Part shown: piece by piece, positions 20,433 to 32,726 of the stretch
Numbering within the stretch: the stretch's first letter is position 1
How the letters are laid out: every line of letters starts with the position of its first letter
From: Cyclaneusma minus
Taxonomy: Eukaryota; Ascomycota; Leotiomycetes; Marthamycetales; Marthamycetaceae
DNA: 64,000 bases
Direction: 5' to 3'
Assembly: GCA_037179335.1 (NCBI GenBank)
Contig: JAKZHN010000001.1
Span: 1,798,001 to 1,862,000 of the forward strand
Made by a program: the position numbers and the translations under genes
The notes under the pieces: model-generated
Database searches by the model: none
Seen by the model: only the letters and a program-made list of their open reading frames with translations
Told to the model about the DNA's origin: nothing

Positions 20433-21631
20433 ATGGCTTCACCCGTGACTCCGGGACACAGTCGAGGACCCTCTGAAATCGACACCACCTTCGAAGACAG
20501 CACGACTGATCGCCGTATGTCGCGCGCCTCCATAAACACGCCTTACACGCCCTTCCGCCGCAGCACCAACAGCTCCGACCACAACGCCGACGAGATGATG
20601 TTCAGCAGCGGCGGCCCCGGTGCCCTACCAAACGGCCTCGGCAACCTGGCCGACGAACTGGGTCAGGCGTGGGAAGAGGACGAAGACGAAGGCGAGGAGC
20701 CAGATATGAATTTCCAGTCTGCTCCAGAGGCAGAGCACGAGAGTCCGGTGCAACGGACACCAGAAAGCTTGATGCTGCCGAAACCAAAACACAAGCGCGA
20801 GCTGAGTGTACATACGGATTATGATGGCAGCGAGTACGGAAGCGAGTCGGATATGGACTCGCCGGGAATGCCGCCTGGTCTGGTAGCACGGATGGATATG
20901 GTGGAGAGTCTTGCGAGGAGGGGAACAGAAGAGAGCGGTACAGAGAGAGATGGAGTTGTGAAGCGCGTGGTCGACGAATTAAAGGAGTTGGGCAGCCAAT
21001 CCGGTGTAGAAGGCGGTGCTTCAAGGTACGTGTGGCCACTTTCATCCCAACTTTCGCTTCCTTCCAACTATCATTCCCATCACTCCTGTTCCGAAGACCA
21101 AATACTGACTCTATGCTACACAGACTAATAACAGCCCACACGGCCCTCTCAGCCCACCTCCTGCACCAAACCCGCCTCCTCCAGTCCCTGGCACACCCTC
21201 TCTTCTCGCCACTCTCCCTGCCACCCGACACCGAAACAATCGAAGACCTCCTCCCACTCCTCCTCTCCATCTCCGACAGCATGCCTCGTCCCACAACCGC
21301 CGCCTTCAACTCCCTAACCCAGCTACACAGCCTCACAGCGGACTTGGTGCAAACGCTCAACTACTTGTCCGATACGCTGCACATGTCGCGGCAAACAACG
21401 ACTACAGCAACGCGCAGACTGAAGAGCGCGAGAGAGCTGGTTGCGGAAATGAAGAGAGATGAGGATGCGAGAGAAGAGGGAGAGAGGTGGCTGAGCAAGG
21501 GGAACTGGGGTGATAGGTTGGCGGGAAGGGAAGCGGCTGGTGTGTGCAAGGGTGTTGTGGGGGGGTTTGAGGAGGTCTGTGAGGGCTGGAGAGCGAGACT
21601 TATGGCGCAGGCTGAGACCGTGGGTGCTTGA
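20433..21631 (+). CDS. Ser-rich acidic protein of unknown function
   Basis: Two exons, 20433-21025 and 21124-21631, encode 366 residues. The intron is 98 nt, with donor GTACGT and acceptor ACAG, and the junction gives GGASRLITAH. The N-terminal half is Ser/Thr-rich with several RxxS-type words (SRASINTPYTPFRRS) and an acidic block, WEEDEDEGEEPD. A motif PGLVARMDMVESLARRG follows. The C-terminal half is predicted helical, with LLHQTRLLQSL, EDLLPLLLSISDS and LVQTLNYLSDTLHMSRQ, and ends in a charged region. I do not recognise a named family. Coiled-coil or scaffold behaviour is possible but is inference. The C-to-G compositional switch across the gene matches that of known neighbours. Confidence 0.75.
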
Positions 21632-23117
21632 ACGAATCACGCAGACATAAGCAAATCAAGTTTTCTTCGCCTGATGGTGGAAATGATTTGATACTTTTCG
21701 CTCATATCAGGATGGAACCAATTCTCGAATGCCAGGACTTGGGAGGGCAACGGGGGTGGGTGTAATACTTGTGCTTTCTCAGGGATCTTCGGAGGCTAGT
21801 AGGGAAGGGCAGGACATACAAGGCAGCACGGTGTTTTGCATACCTAGGTTAGCGAGGGCGGTATTCACATAGAGCTGCATAATACGAATAAGACTACTTT
21901 GATGTCTAGCTCGCCTTTCACAGTAAGGCTGAGAGCACGCGGTCGAGAGAGCAGTTCAGAATACGCCTCCATGGTAGGCAGAGAAAACCAGCCGAAGCTC
22001 CAAATTACCGCAACTGTTCACCGTTGACCCCACACTCTTGTGTTGGTACCTGGTGTACTCAGCGTGGGGAACCGTTCTAGGCCATTCCCTGACGAACCTT
22101 ATTCGAAGAACCAAGAGGCCGAGTCAGAGACCATGTTATCCCGCCGGCGGCCGAGCGCTCGACACATGGTACGTACCGTTGATCCGGGTGCGCAGATCCA
22201 TCCCAGTCCCGCAACTCCGCTGTTCTTCTGCCTGTGCATCCTACTCCTCCTCCGGCTCACTCCAAAGCTGTGGCAAACTGACGAGGAAAACAGGCTTCTC
22301 CACAATGACTCGAGGAATCACGCACTTCTTCCCGCAAAGTTGGCAAAAGCAAGACAGTTGACAGGGCAGCATCGAATCCGGAACACATCATGTTGATCCT
22401 CGAAGATAAGCGCGGACTGTTCATCTTGTTCTTCTTAGCAGAGCCATCTCGCCAAAAGCTTCTTGTGCCTGACAAGCTCGGACGGCTGGCTTGGATAAAG
22501 TCAATTTTTATTGGATGGCACGGTGGCGGCTGCCTGTATACGCCCCTAGTTTTCGGGGGTAGGCGATGGGCTCATTATCTCGGCGCGTTATTATACCATA
22601 GGGCTGAACAGGGCTGAGGACCGGATGTCCGCCACAATGGTGAGTGGTGAGTCCAAACGGCTTCACTATTATTATGGACATCTTGGGTGCCTAGTCTCTT
22701 CCATCCCCTCCCGTTTGAGCCGTTTCGACTTCCAATCACAGGCAAGTTTAAGCTATTACGAACCAAGACTTTGGCAGAGGGGACGTCCCAAACTGTGATC
22801 TTGAGCCAACGCCACTTTTCTTATCCCGCTGTTCCTTCCTTCCGGGGATCATGGGCAGGAGCCAACCCCTCCGTTCCTGAAACAAGAAACCATCGAAGAG
22901 CTTCCCCGCCAGCAAGGCCCGTGGACAAGCCTTTCTTGTCCGAAGGCTGTAGCTAGATGAGTGGAAAACTTTCTGAGTCTAGAGATGCTCGGACACTCTG
23001 TTCAATGGGGACTACATGTCTTCAAGATTTCCCGTCTTATAAGTCGAGTAGACTACGAACACTCTCTTTAAGACAACGCCTCCTGAATTCGACGCTTTGA
23101 GAATCAACTCCATCACA
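21632..23117. other. Intergenic region, no gene seen
   Basis: About 1.5 kb with only short overlapping frames (for example at about 22040-22396 on +) and no recognisable domain, RNA gene or clear repeat. Its right end should hold the promoter of the rhodopsin-domain gene. Confidence 0.6.
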
Positions 23118-24969
23118 ATGGAGGCCGATCATTCTCAAACAAACACGCATCGCACGCCCCTGATCGTGATTGCAGCTATCTTCATTCCGCTCGGAAGTAG
23201 GTCACTCTTTTCTTTCAAGTATATCGCCGCTGACAAGGGAAATCTGCAGCCTTTGTCGCTTTTCTCCGACTGTATCTTCGAGCTTGGGTGGCACGCGTTC
23301 CTGGATACGATGATCTGATGATGGGTCTGGCATGGGTATGTAACCAAGTTCTGGGACTCGGCCGAGGGATATGTGCTCACACTCTATGCAGCTGGCCTCA
23401 GCTGGATTTTCGGTCTGCGCTGGTTTGGCCTTGAGGGATGGTATGGGGATGTTTGGATCTGAAGTACCTCTCCAACGGAAACAAAAATCGGTCCAGGTAA
23501 GCTGGCAATTTCCCCCTCCTGTCAATTACACACAATGCTAACATGACCAAGGATGCCTTCTACCTGGAGATCTTCTATTACCTCTCTATCTTCTTCATCA
23601 AGATGTCCCTCATGATGTTCTATCTCCGCTTCAGTAAGTTTACCCAGAAGGCCCCCACAAATCACCCCCTTTCGCACGAATTCATCGCTGACCCTTCTCG
23701 CCAGCCGAGGGACTTCGCGGCAAATTCTGGATCGCCAGTCTCGTCGTCATTGCCATCGTCGTGCTCCAGTTTGCCAGCACAGTCGTCGTCGTCCTCGTAC
23801 AATGCCGACCCATCGCCTTCTACTGGAACCACGACTACCACGGCGAGTGCATCAACATTACCGACTTCTTCTACTCCACCAACATCTTCACCATCGTCAC
23901 CGACGTCATCATTCTCGCCCTCCCCATCCCCACCCTCTTCGTGATCAAACGCAGCCCGACGCAAAAAGTCGCTCTCTTTGCTGTCTTCCTTCTCGGAGGT
24001 CTTAGCACTATCGCTTCTTGCATCAGACTGTATACCATCAGGATTTACACAACGAGTCACGATCCGGTGTACGACTCGGCCCCAATCACCATGTGGAGCT
24101 TTATTGAAATCAACCTGGGTATTATCTGTGCCTCAGGACCAGCGCTGAAAGTGCTCTTCACGAGCTTGAAACGCGGCAACAACACCACGTCCTCCATGCG
24201 TCCTCCATCCTACACCTCCGACCCATCTCTGGCTGCTCGTCGTCGCGCCTCCGAGTCCAAAGGCTCTGCTCTCCGCTCCGTCCGCACCGGCACCACGGTC
24301 ACCACTGAAGACCCCGACGGCACCGAGATGTTGACCGGCGGCGACGGCCGCATCTCCCCAACCGACAAGATGACCACAACCACCTCCATAAGCCAAACAG
24401 TGCGCAGCTACAAGAACAAATGGAGCGGTGGCGAAACCAAAGTAACCACCAAGCCCCGCCCCACCTCCGGCCAATTCAAACGCCTCGGCGAACGCAACGG
24501 CAGCGCTAGCTGGTCCGACGCCGTCGACGCCGTCGAGCTCAAAGAGACCCCCACACACTCCGTCTCCCCTCTAAACCCTGGCGGTCTGTGCCACTGCCAT
24601 GTCAACTCGGTCGTCTCCTCTCCGGGCTCCCACAACACCAGCGATCCGCTAAACGAGTGCACTGTTGCGGAATTGGGCGGTAGTCCGGCGAGAACGGTGT
24701 ATACAACGCCGGAGATGAAGATGCGCGTGGGACGAGAGGTGCATACGAGCATTGGGCCGGGGAGCCCAGTGAATGAGGCGGAGAATGAAAAGATTCGGAG
24801 GCAGTTGACGCAGGGTTTGGGGCATCTGGGGGTGGGGTTGAGGGAGAGTGGGAATGGTGAGGAGAAGGAGGGTGATGGGAAGGGTCCGAAGACTATCTTG
24901 GTCAGGACTACTTTTGAGCTGGGAAGCAGGCGGAATTCGCGGAGTTCAAGGACTATGGATGAGGAATAG
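23118..24969 (+). CDS. Fungal rhodopsin-domain (Pth11-like, no CFEM) integral membrane protein
   Basis: Five exons, 23118-23196, 23250-23335, 23392-23496, 23552-23633 and 23705-24969, encode 538 residues with four introns of 53-71 nt. Seven hydrophobic segments can be followed: PLIVIAAIFIPLG, then FVAFLRLYLRAWV with GYDDLMMGLAW, LASAGFSVCAGLAL, IFYYLSIFFIKMSLMMFYLRF, FWIASLVVIAIVVLQF, FTIVTDVIILALPIPTLF, and ALFAVFLLGGLSTIAS followed by WSFIEINLGIICASGPALKVL. The motifs RVPGYDD, CRPIAFYWN, LPIPTL and EINLGIICAS are hallmarks of the fungal rhodopsin domain. No CFEM domain is present at the N-terminus. The last 220 residues are a hydrophilic Ser/Thr/Arg-rich cytosolic tail. The ligand is unknown; a G-protein-coupled sensing role is inferred from relatives. 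Confidence 0.9.
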
Positions 24970-27600
24970 GTGGTGTGATGAGTAATTGGGTTGTGCGGAT
25001 GAGAGCTAGAAGAGATACTCGGGCTGGCTCTACAGTATGTTTTGTATTTTGTCTTTTCCCCTCATTTCGGTGTCATTTTGGGGATTGATGAGAAGTCAAA
25101 TGGGAATTAGATGCCTATGTCGGCTGGGGGGTGTTTGGTTCTTTGGTCTTTTCTGTTCTTAGATGGTCATAGGCACACTGCCTACAAATGCTACGTTTCC
25201 TCCGAATTCTGCACTGTCCATCGATCCTGAGTTCAGTCGTCTATGAATCCTGGTCGAATTTGTTGTGCGACAAACTTGTTAGCAGCACGGGTCAATTATC
25301 TATCACGAGGCTGTCTTACTCGTGCCGTGCGCAGAATTGCAGTCAGGGTTTGGTACATATAACATACTTGGTGTGAACACCGGCAGCTTTTGTCTCAGCA
25401 GGCCGGGTCGCGCAAATCCTAAGTCAAGTCGTTCTTAGCCGAGGTCAACCTCTGATTGACAGCGTCCGTTTGTTTTTTTTTTGTTTTTTTTAATTGGAGG
25501 TTCGAGTTCTCGGACGTCCTGCTTTTGCTCTTGCTTTTTTTTGCCGGGGGGAAGGGCGGTTTTGTGGAGACGAGAGGGGAGTGCTTCCGTGGTTGGGATG
25601 CAGTGGTGGAAAGGGGTTTGTGATAACTGATGAGAATGACTAACCTAAAGCGAAATGATAACTTGTTGAGCATTCGAGGATGGGGGACTTTTGTTCACAC
25701 ACTTGGTCGAAGATTTTGAATTGTGGAAAGGAGAAATGGGAATTGTACACAGTACAAAGAATAAAAAATCTCAATAAAAAAGAAAGTTCCAACCTCGATG
25801 GCTCCTATTCCGCATTCGACCTCCTCAAAGGGTCAAACCTACCTACCAATGAACCGACTTTGGCAAAATGGGAGAGAATTAGACTCGACTGTTGAGTGTA
25901 TCTCGCTGGTTCTGTTCGTATATTAGAACCCTACGTTCTAAATCATGTCGTCTTAGTGGGTCATCAAGGTGAAGACACGGACTGGAGCTTTTTGAATATT
26001 GCAGGTACCAAAAGATTTTGATTCTAGAGATCAGAGACATGCTTGAAACAGCTTGTCTGATCTCATGTTCGAGGCTGAAGCTCAAGTTGAGAAGTTAGTC
26101 ATCCTAACCAGCCATACCAATCTTCCCGATTGCACGAGCTATATGAACGAATACTAATACCGATTGAATACACGGGCGCCGATCAGGTGTTGTATCTTGC
26201 CCTGTGTGTTCAGCAGGAAATCTAGATGTAAGTCGACTCGAGACGACAGCATGGAATGGATGTTTCATGTACCTCGAGTGACTACCCTAGTGTAACAAGT
26301 GAAACCCACGTGTATTGCAAGTAACTCGAGCAGCGCCTTTTATTTTGTTCACTGGCTGGGAGCTTCGCCTCAGCGGTCTGTTCACCTACAGTCTCGTAAC
26401 TCATTTCAAGCCACAGGTAACTGAAAGGTGCACAAGTAATTGAAAGTCATTTGAAAGTCACAAGTGCCGTCTCGTGACCGTAGGCTCTGGCATGGCCGGC
26501 ACTTGAGAATTTCAAGTTTCAAGTTGAAACTTCTCCGAGAGTCCGCAAGTTGTCGGAACGTACACTCGGTCCCGTTCGGCTACATGTATCTAAACATCAG
26601 TGGGTGATGCCCGGCTTCAGAAGATTTTACTTTTCTGTTGAGCTATTGGCATTTGGTCTGCCCACCCCAATGCTGATATTTCATTCTCCAAAAGCCATCC
26701 TGGGTAAAGATCCTTCAGTTGCAAGAAATGTTTATAGAGGGATCGCCGAATCGATTGAATGTTCATGCTACTACCCACGACCCCAACTCTGGGTTACCCG
26801 TCGTTTACCGTCTTTGCGCATAGACGCATGAAGGCATGAAAGTCCAGGTTCGAAAGAAGTCCTGAGGTCGCACGTTGCGATTGAGTGTTTCGACAGTCGT
26901 AGAAAAGCTGGCGTAAGGTTCTCCAGCCTTTCTCCAGGCTTTCTCCATGCATAAACATAGGGTTCACTCGGATGGCATCAAAAGCAAGAATCCCATTCCG
27001 TCTAATCCCATCACATTCAACGGAAGATCTCCATTAATACCCTCGTGCTAAGCCCACGGGAACGGACATTTGCCAGGCTAATCACACCTCGTCGTCGCCA
27101 ATTTCAGACTAGCCGTGCAATCAAGAGATCTCCCACGACCCAAATGCTGCACAGTGACACAAGAAACTCAGGGATGTCCGGTCCGGCTGCCATATTTGGA
27201 CCTCGTTACACGGCCCCAGCCGCACAACAAACACCAGGAAATTGCAGTGCCTTGTGCCATCAAGATCTATTCCAATCCAGACCGCCGGTAAGTATGAATT
27301 ATCCAAAATTGTGCCAAACGCCGTGCTCAGCAAACACTCCAAGAGAGTGTGTGCTGAGCTCCTGCCCTGGGCGGGATGGCGGTAGATAAGTACAACCATG
27401 CTCTCTCGGCCCTTCCATTTCGAAAGTGTCTGTCGAGTGCGAACTTTTCTTCCGAACTTCGACCTGTCTTTCTTCTTTTGGCCTATTGGTTCTTCGTGTC
27501 GACATTCCCTCGCCGCCCTCCCGAGTCTTCCGATCCAATCGCTCACATCTTTCTTCATCTCCCTCTCATCTACCTCTCCTCTCCCAGTGTCGCGAGCACC
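24970..27600. other. Gene-poor region, 2.6 kb
   Basis: No gene is recognised. The stretch contains a T-rich tract at about 25467-25492 and short words such as CAAGTAA, TTGAAAGTCA and GTAACTGAAAG repeated loosely between about 26290 and 26470. Those resemble the 8945 minisatellite only in general composition. Confidence 0.6.
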
Positions 27601-28008
27601 ATGCCGCGAACCGCCAACTCAAGCTCGAAGAAGTCTAAAGTCGACGTCTTGATCAAGCCCCTCAAATACATCTTCCTGCACCTCGGCTCCTCGCTGGCTC
27701 CGTGCTCTTTGTGTCCCGAGCCCACCAAGAAGTCCTCCAAGAAGCGGTCCTCTTCATCCAAGTCCTCCAACAACACATCACGCCGCACCAGCGAGAAAGA
27801 CGCAAGTGAGAGTGATCTTTCCAAGCGCTCCTCCCGCTCCTCCACAACCTCAACCATCCTCCCTCCCGCCAGACTAGCTCAAAGCCAAGCAAACCACGCC
27901 TACCCCAAGTCTCACAACTCCCAAGGGAAAGCCTACCGCGAGATCTCAGAAAAGACTCTTCTGTTGCCAGAGAGGACTTCTTCTCGAAGACCAACTGTCT
28001 ACGCTTGA
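27601..28008 (+). CDS. Possible small Ser/Lys-rich protein
   Basis: A 135-residue frame begins at ATG 27601 in a good context (CACCATG). The same frame is open further upstream. The protein starts MPRTANSSSKKSKVDVLIKP, has a short hydrophobic patch with two cysteines (FLHLGSSLAPCSLCPEP), then a long run of Ser, Lys and Thr. No domain is recognised. The antisense strand is also open here, as expected from low complexity. It could be a real small gene or chance; a second small frame begins 25 bp after its stop. Confidence 0.4.
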   Translation: MPRTANSSSKKSKVDVLIKPLKYIFLHLGSSLAPCSLCPEPTKKSSKKRSSSSKSSNNTSRRTSEKDASESDLSKRSSRSSTTSTILPPARLAQSQANHAYPKSHNSQGKAYREISEKTLLLPERTSSRRPTVYA

Positions 28009-28033
28009 CGTACCAAGACGAAAGACGGCAATC

Positions 28034-28318
28034 ATGACGGCAGATGCCATGTCAGTGTCGTCGGCAGACGAAGAGAAACAACATCCATCCAAAGCAACCA
28101 AGCCATCCCTCCTCAAACGCCTCTCTTCTTTCTCGACATCAACGAGGAGCTCGAAACAGCGAAATACGAAGGTCTCGCAGTCTGTATCACACGCTGTTGC
28201 ACGAAAGAATGCAAAGCTTGCACTCCGGGGTACGAGGCATGCACTCGACCATACTCGACATGCATTCGATCATATCTTGCACACCATGAGGCACTGTGGT
28301 AGCGGTGTGATGTTGTGA
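28034..28318 (+). CDS. Possible small basic protein with a His/Arg repeat
   Basis: A 94-residue frame starts MTADAMSVSSADEEKQ, continues with LLKRLSSFSTSTRSSKQRN, and ends in a short repeat: TRHALDH, TRHAFDH, then ILHTMRH. No family is recognised. It lies directly after the frame at 27601-28008, and the two could be exons of one gene, but I could not find a convincing splice pair joining them. Confidence 0.35.
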   Translation: MTADAMSVSSADEEKQHPSKATKPSLLKRLSSFSTSTRSSKQRNTKVSQSVSHAVARKNAKLALRGTRHALDHTRHAFDHILHTMRHCGSGVML

Positions 28319-30852
28319 GAAGACGGGCTTCACCGGTCCCACCACGATCGCCAAATTTATCTGGCGTTGGAGGTTCTGTGTCGGTTGATGCATACATTGC
28401 TAGGTGTCGGAGAAGACAAAATACTTTGAATGAAGATAGACTTGGGCCTTGAGATTCGGGAGAGAAGGGAGTTCGGAAAAGAGGAAAGAGCAGAGCGGAT
28501 GGGCCATCAACATCGACATGAGCTTGGATTCGGGTATCCACACGTAGGTAGCTGATGGGCAGCGTGGGTTTAGGGAGACATGGCAGACCTTTGGGACATT
28601 GTTCGAACATTGGTTGAAAACAGGAGTCTTGGGTCACCCACTGAGCCAGGCGTTTGGGAAAGCATATCACGGTCCACTTGGAGTCCAGTGTCCACACAGG
28701 CGCCGGAGGCTGCACATCCCCAACTTTAGCATAACAGGAGGATAGGAAGTCTAATGGGATACAGGGCTAGAGGACTGCTTCGTTAGACAGCCTGTTCATG
28801 TATCTGGAAATAGAACTTTGGGTCGCGAGGCACCGAATTTTGACAACACAGATTTGCTCCATGCCTTGCATTCATCTGATGTTGTGACTTGTGCGGTGTT
28901 CTTGCCGCTTCTGCGTACTTGTGACGGACTACCTACGCGTGAACTACACGAAGCGCCGACAGAACGAATCGAGCCTACCGAATGAGTGACAAATACCTTA
29001 AGCAAGTGATAACGTCGTGTTGGGAAATGGTGCAGTACCTTGTAGCAGAGAGATAAGGCGGTGCTGTTGAGGAATAAGTGCTGATCTCGTACTACATACC
29101 TCTACCGGTAGCATGGCACAGAAACAAGTCGGTACATTGCATTCACCACAGTTTCAGAATGGACTAGTGAGATCGGAGCATTCGAGTACTCCCCAAAAAC
29201 ACGACACTCATCAGTCCAGACCTGCTCCAATCACTCGTTCAATCATTTTTGTCCAGAAATCAGAACGAAAGGAAATGTGCCAGCGGACGAAGTGGTACAT
29301 GGTACATCGATACCTGGCAGCACGGCCATCTGAATGGAGTGATCTGAGAGTCTAGATCGAGTTGCAATGGCAGTACTACTGCCCTGTCCTGTCACAGCTC
29401 CACAAGCACAGAGAAATCCCAATTCCGTGCTCTCGGGACTTCCGAGCAGACTGTCTGATCCTTGGGGAGATTTGGCAAACTTGTGATCGAGCTTCGGTGG
29501 TTCAGAGTGAAGAACTTCAGAACCTAGATTTCTGGGACTGAGAATCAAGAGCGAATGTAGATGACCACACAATGTGTCTTAGTGGCACGTCTCTTTACTC
29601 CCTAGGTATCTTTGACACCGGCTTCCCATTCGTGAACCATCGAGCATCAAAAGCACCAAGAACTTACGCGTCTATTGCTTCAGCGATTTGCTGCGCTGTG
29701 CCCTGCTTCCGTCTTCGTATCTCTCTCCACTTTCCTTGAGGAGACTCGGCACGCCTATTATCCCAAACTCCAAGTTTCCAGACCCCAAGTTCCAGTGAGA
29801 AAAATCAACACCGGGAGGAAGTGCTCACAAGTCTCATGGTCTGACGGTTCGCTGTGCTCTGCTTCTGTCTCTTCTCTATCTCTCTGCTTTAGAATCAGCC
29901 GAGGTCCTAGGGTTGTTTCGTGCTAACGCCTTTTCCAGAATCCACAAAAACAATCTGCAGGGTCAGCCTTTCAGGAGCGATGATTGGGAGACTTTCACGA
30001 CATTTTCACTTGCCCATTCTGGTGGGGGTGCAGCAAGCCACAATCTGAGACCGTCACGAAGGCACTCTTTCTACTCTTCACCCCAAAAGATCACAGAGGC
30101 GAGGAAAACAAACAACGAAAAGTAAGTACAGAAGTTTCCTAAGAAGAAAGAGGCAGAGCAGAGCAGGAAATGGAGAACCAGACAAACCAACAGACAGTTT
30201 TTTTTGGCCTAAAGTTCTGTCAGTGTGTTTTGGGGTCCTGACTTTGATCAAGGTGGTGATTGTGAAAAGGAGGGCGGGGGTGGGGATTGTGAGGCAATGA
30301 AGACGGGCAAGGATGGCTCGGGATTGTGGAAGAACAACTTAGGATGTAGAAAGTCTGTAGAATGGTGACCAAAGACGGAGGACATGGAGAGAGAGGGATT
30401 GCAAAGGGTGATAGCTGGAAACATAGCTTACCTACCCTATCCATGGTCTTCATCGACCATCCAGTTGAAGCCAGCTTGTAATACCGTGTAGAATAGGCCG
30501 AATATTCACTCTCGCCAGCAAAGCCACGTAAATCCCAATGAAAGCATTAAGCAAATAACACCTAATTCGATATTTACTTGCCCTCGTTGGCAATGGTGAA
30601 CACTCGACCAGTTTTACACGGTATCAAATGTTGGTGTCGATAGAATTCATTTGAGCATACATGTACCTGTGGTGATCTAGCATTCAGAACCAATGTTATC
30701 ATGCAACATGCCTAAAACTCACATTACTCTTGCATCATCGTAAGGCACACACCTTTTTGTTCGTTCACGCACGTCCACGAAGATGTGGTGATGTACATAT
30801 TGCGGATTTTCTAAAGCTGTGCTCCTTTTACACACATCTCTCCCCCAACCCC
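28319..30852. other. Gene-poor region, 2.5 kb
   Basis: No gene is recognised. Two similar pyrimidine-rich segments, each with a GCTGTGCYCTGCTTC-like word, occur at about 29690-29735 and 29850-29890. A run of eight Ts occurs at about 30198. The right end adjoins the 3' end of ATP16. Confidence 0.6.
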
Positions 30853-31757
30853 TTATTTCACAGCAGCCTGCAGACTCTCCAGAACCTATTCCACGAAAAT
30901 TAGCAACCTATTTCCTTGTCTCGAGTATTCTTGCTACAGAATTGTAGAGATAACTCAATACTGACCTCAAGCTCAATCTTAGCCTCAGCAATATCCTGCT
31001 CACTACCACTTCCACCAGCAATCTTCTGCGCTTCGCTAATCTGCGATCGGATAGCCTCGGCGCTGAAAGATTCAATTGGGTAGCCCTCGACGGCGTTGAT
31101 GCTGAGCTGCGAGTCGGGCTGCACGATGGCGAATCCGCCGGACACTGTCGTACCTCAATTAGCCTCCCTCCCACTGGTCCTTTCGTGCTTCCTTGGTTTG
31201 TATAGCTCGGTATAGATATAGGGGGACAGGTGGACAAGACATACGGAAAAACGACTTGGTGCCTCCGCTCTCCTCAATAACCTCGACAAGACCAGGCTTC
31301 AATTGTTCGATCGAGGGAACGTGGTTGGCGAGAACACCCATCTCTCCGGATTCGGCGGGGATGTTGACTTGCACCACATCTTGCGATTTGTAGATGGCCT
31401 GCGTATCATACTCATCAGTCGTCGATTCGGCTTCATTGCGCAGGTGCCCCCCGTTCCCATTCTCCGGCATATTATTTTCATGTAGTCGTGTCCAGCTCCA
31501 TCCTCCACCCGCGCATCCCCGACCCCTCGTAGCAATGGCGCATCAACGTACCTGGTGCGGCAGAACCAAGCTCAACTTAATCTGTCAATCACAAAGCTAT
31601 CAGCACTCCACTCCGTCATTCGTTCTGGGACTCGGGAAGGTGGAGCTAGAGCTACCTTGTCAGCGACAGCATCAGCGTATCCTCTTCGCTGCAGAGGAGA
31701 TTTGAAAGCAGCAGGACGAGCCCTCAGAGCCGCGCGGGCAAAGCGGAAGGAATTCAT
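30853..31757 (-). CDS. ATP16: ATP synthase F1 delta subunit, mitochondrial
   Basis: Five exons, 31757-31656, 31581-31552, 31398-31245, 31144-30966 and 30885-30853, encode 165 residues. The second exon is only 30 nt and the last 33 nt. Splicing gives MNSFRFARAALRARPAAF (targeting peptide), DKIKLSLVLPHQ, AIYKSQDVVQVNIPAESG, MGVLANHVPSIEQLKPGLV, SFFLSGGFAIVQPD, LSINAVEGY, AQKIAGGSGSEQDIAEAK and VLESLQAAVK. This is the ATP16 (bacterial epsilon-type) subunit of the central stalk of mitochondrial ATP synthase, where it couples proton flow to catalysis. The N-terminal beta-sandwich and C-terminal helices are both complete. The frame extends upstream only via a TTG, so ATG 31757 is the start. Confidence 0.96.
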
Positions 31758-32055
31758 GATGGTAGGCGGTGTCAATTGGTTGGGTTCGGGCTGGTGAGGG
31801 TCGAGAGGGAGAGCTCTGTCGTTCGGGATGCTTGGCGCCTGGAACCGCAGGCTCGCTTAGGTGATGCGCGAGGCTATGGTCAGATGACGAGGCTGAAGAA
31901 GGGTCAGGTGATTGGGAGGACCTAGGGTTTTGAGTGCGACGGGGTTTTTGCGAAGGAGAAGAGTTTGGGGAAAGTTGGTAGGCATGAGAAGGATGAGTTT
32001 TAGGTCCGCTTGGGAAGTCCCGATTGCGAAGTTTGCGGGCTGCTGGGATGCCAGG

Positions 32056-32726
32056 CACGTGAATATCAGGCACGTGAGTATCAAGGCGCTCAGGCCAATC
32101 ATGTGGCCTTTGTTAAGCCAGTCACATGTGCCAACATCCAACCGTTCTATAAAAGGACCATCAACCTCCTCCTTTAACAAACCAGAATTTAGAACTGCCT
32201 GGGGTGTCTAGTACTGCTGCGAAGGATGTTCGTAGAAGCCCGCTGCCCGAGCTTCGCAATCTGCTCAGCTGCTGTAGGACTTAACTTGCTGATGGGCTTG
32301 GGTGGATGGAGGAGCGGGTTTGACGTCGTGCTGCTCAGTAACCTACTGTCAGCTATCTGTGCTACTGTCGACCCACCGCTCCATGTAGCTTCTCTTCATC
32401 TCCCACTGAGCCCAAAAACCCACCGTCAGCTATTTGTGCTACTGTTGACCCACCGCTCTAGTTTTGACTGTTTTTTCAAAATACCAAACAAATTTATGCA
32501 TGTATTTTATGCGATTTACCAAATTGATTTATTAACTTTTCTTAAAATTCGAAACTGCCAAACGGGGCGCAACGCGGCCTTGGGTCTCAGTCGTCCACAA
32601 CAGTAGTAAAGCACTGAGTTTAGTATAAATCTTGTTTTGAAAAGAGAAGCTGCGGTCTGCTCTTAAATAGATAGATGGTGGATTGGAGGTCACGTGGAGG
32701 TCTACCATCCGATTTGAAATCACGTG
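32056..32726. promoter_or_regulatory. Cluster of four CACGTG sites
   Basis: CACGTG occurs at 32056-32061, 32071-32076, 32691-32696 and 32721-32726. The first two lie in a 14-bp direct repeat, CAGGCACGTGARTATC, starting 300 bp upstream of the ATP16 start. CACGTG is the binding core of bHLH factors such as Cbf1 and SREBP-type proteins. A link to ATP16 is inference from position. Confidence 0.4.
32346..32458 (+). repeat. Two 36-bp direct repeats, 77 bp apart
   Basis: Copies at 32346-32381 and 32423-32458 share GTCAGCTAT, TGTGCTACTGT and GACCCACCGCTC. They differ only by three C/T changes. Confidence 0.65.
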
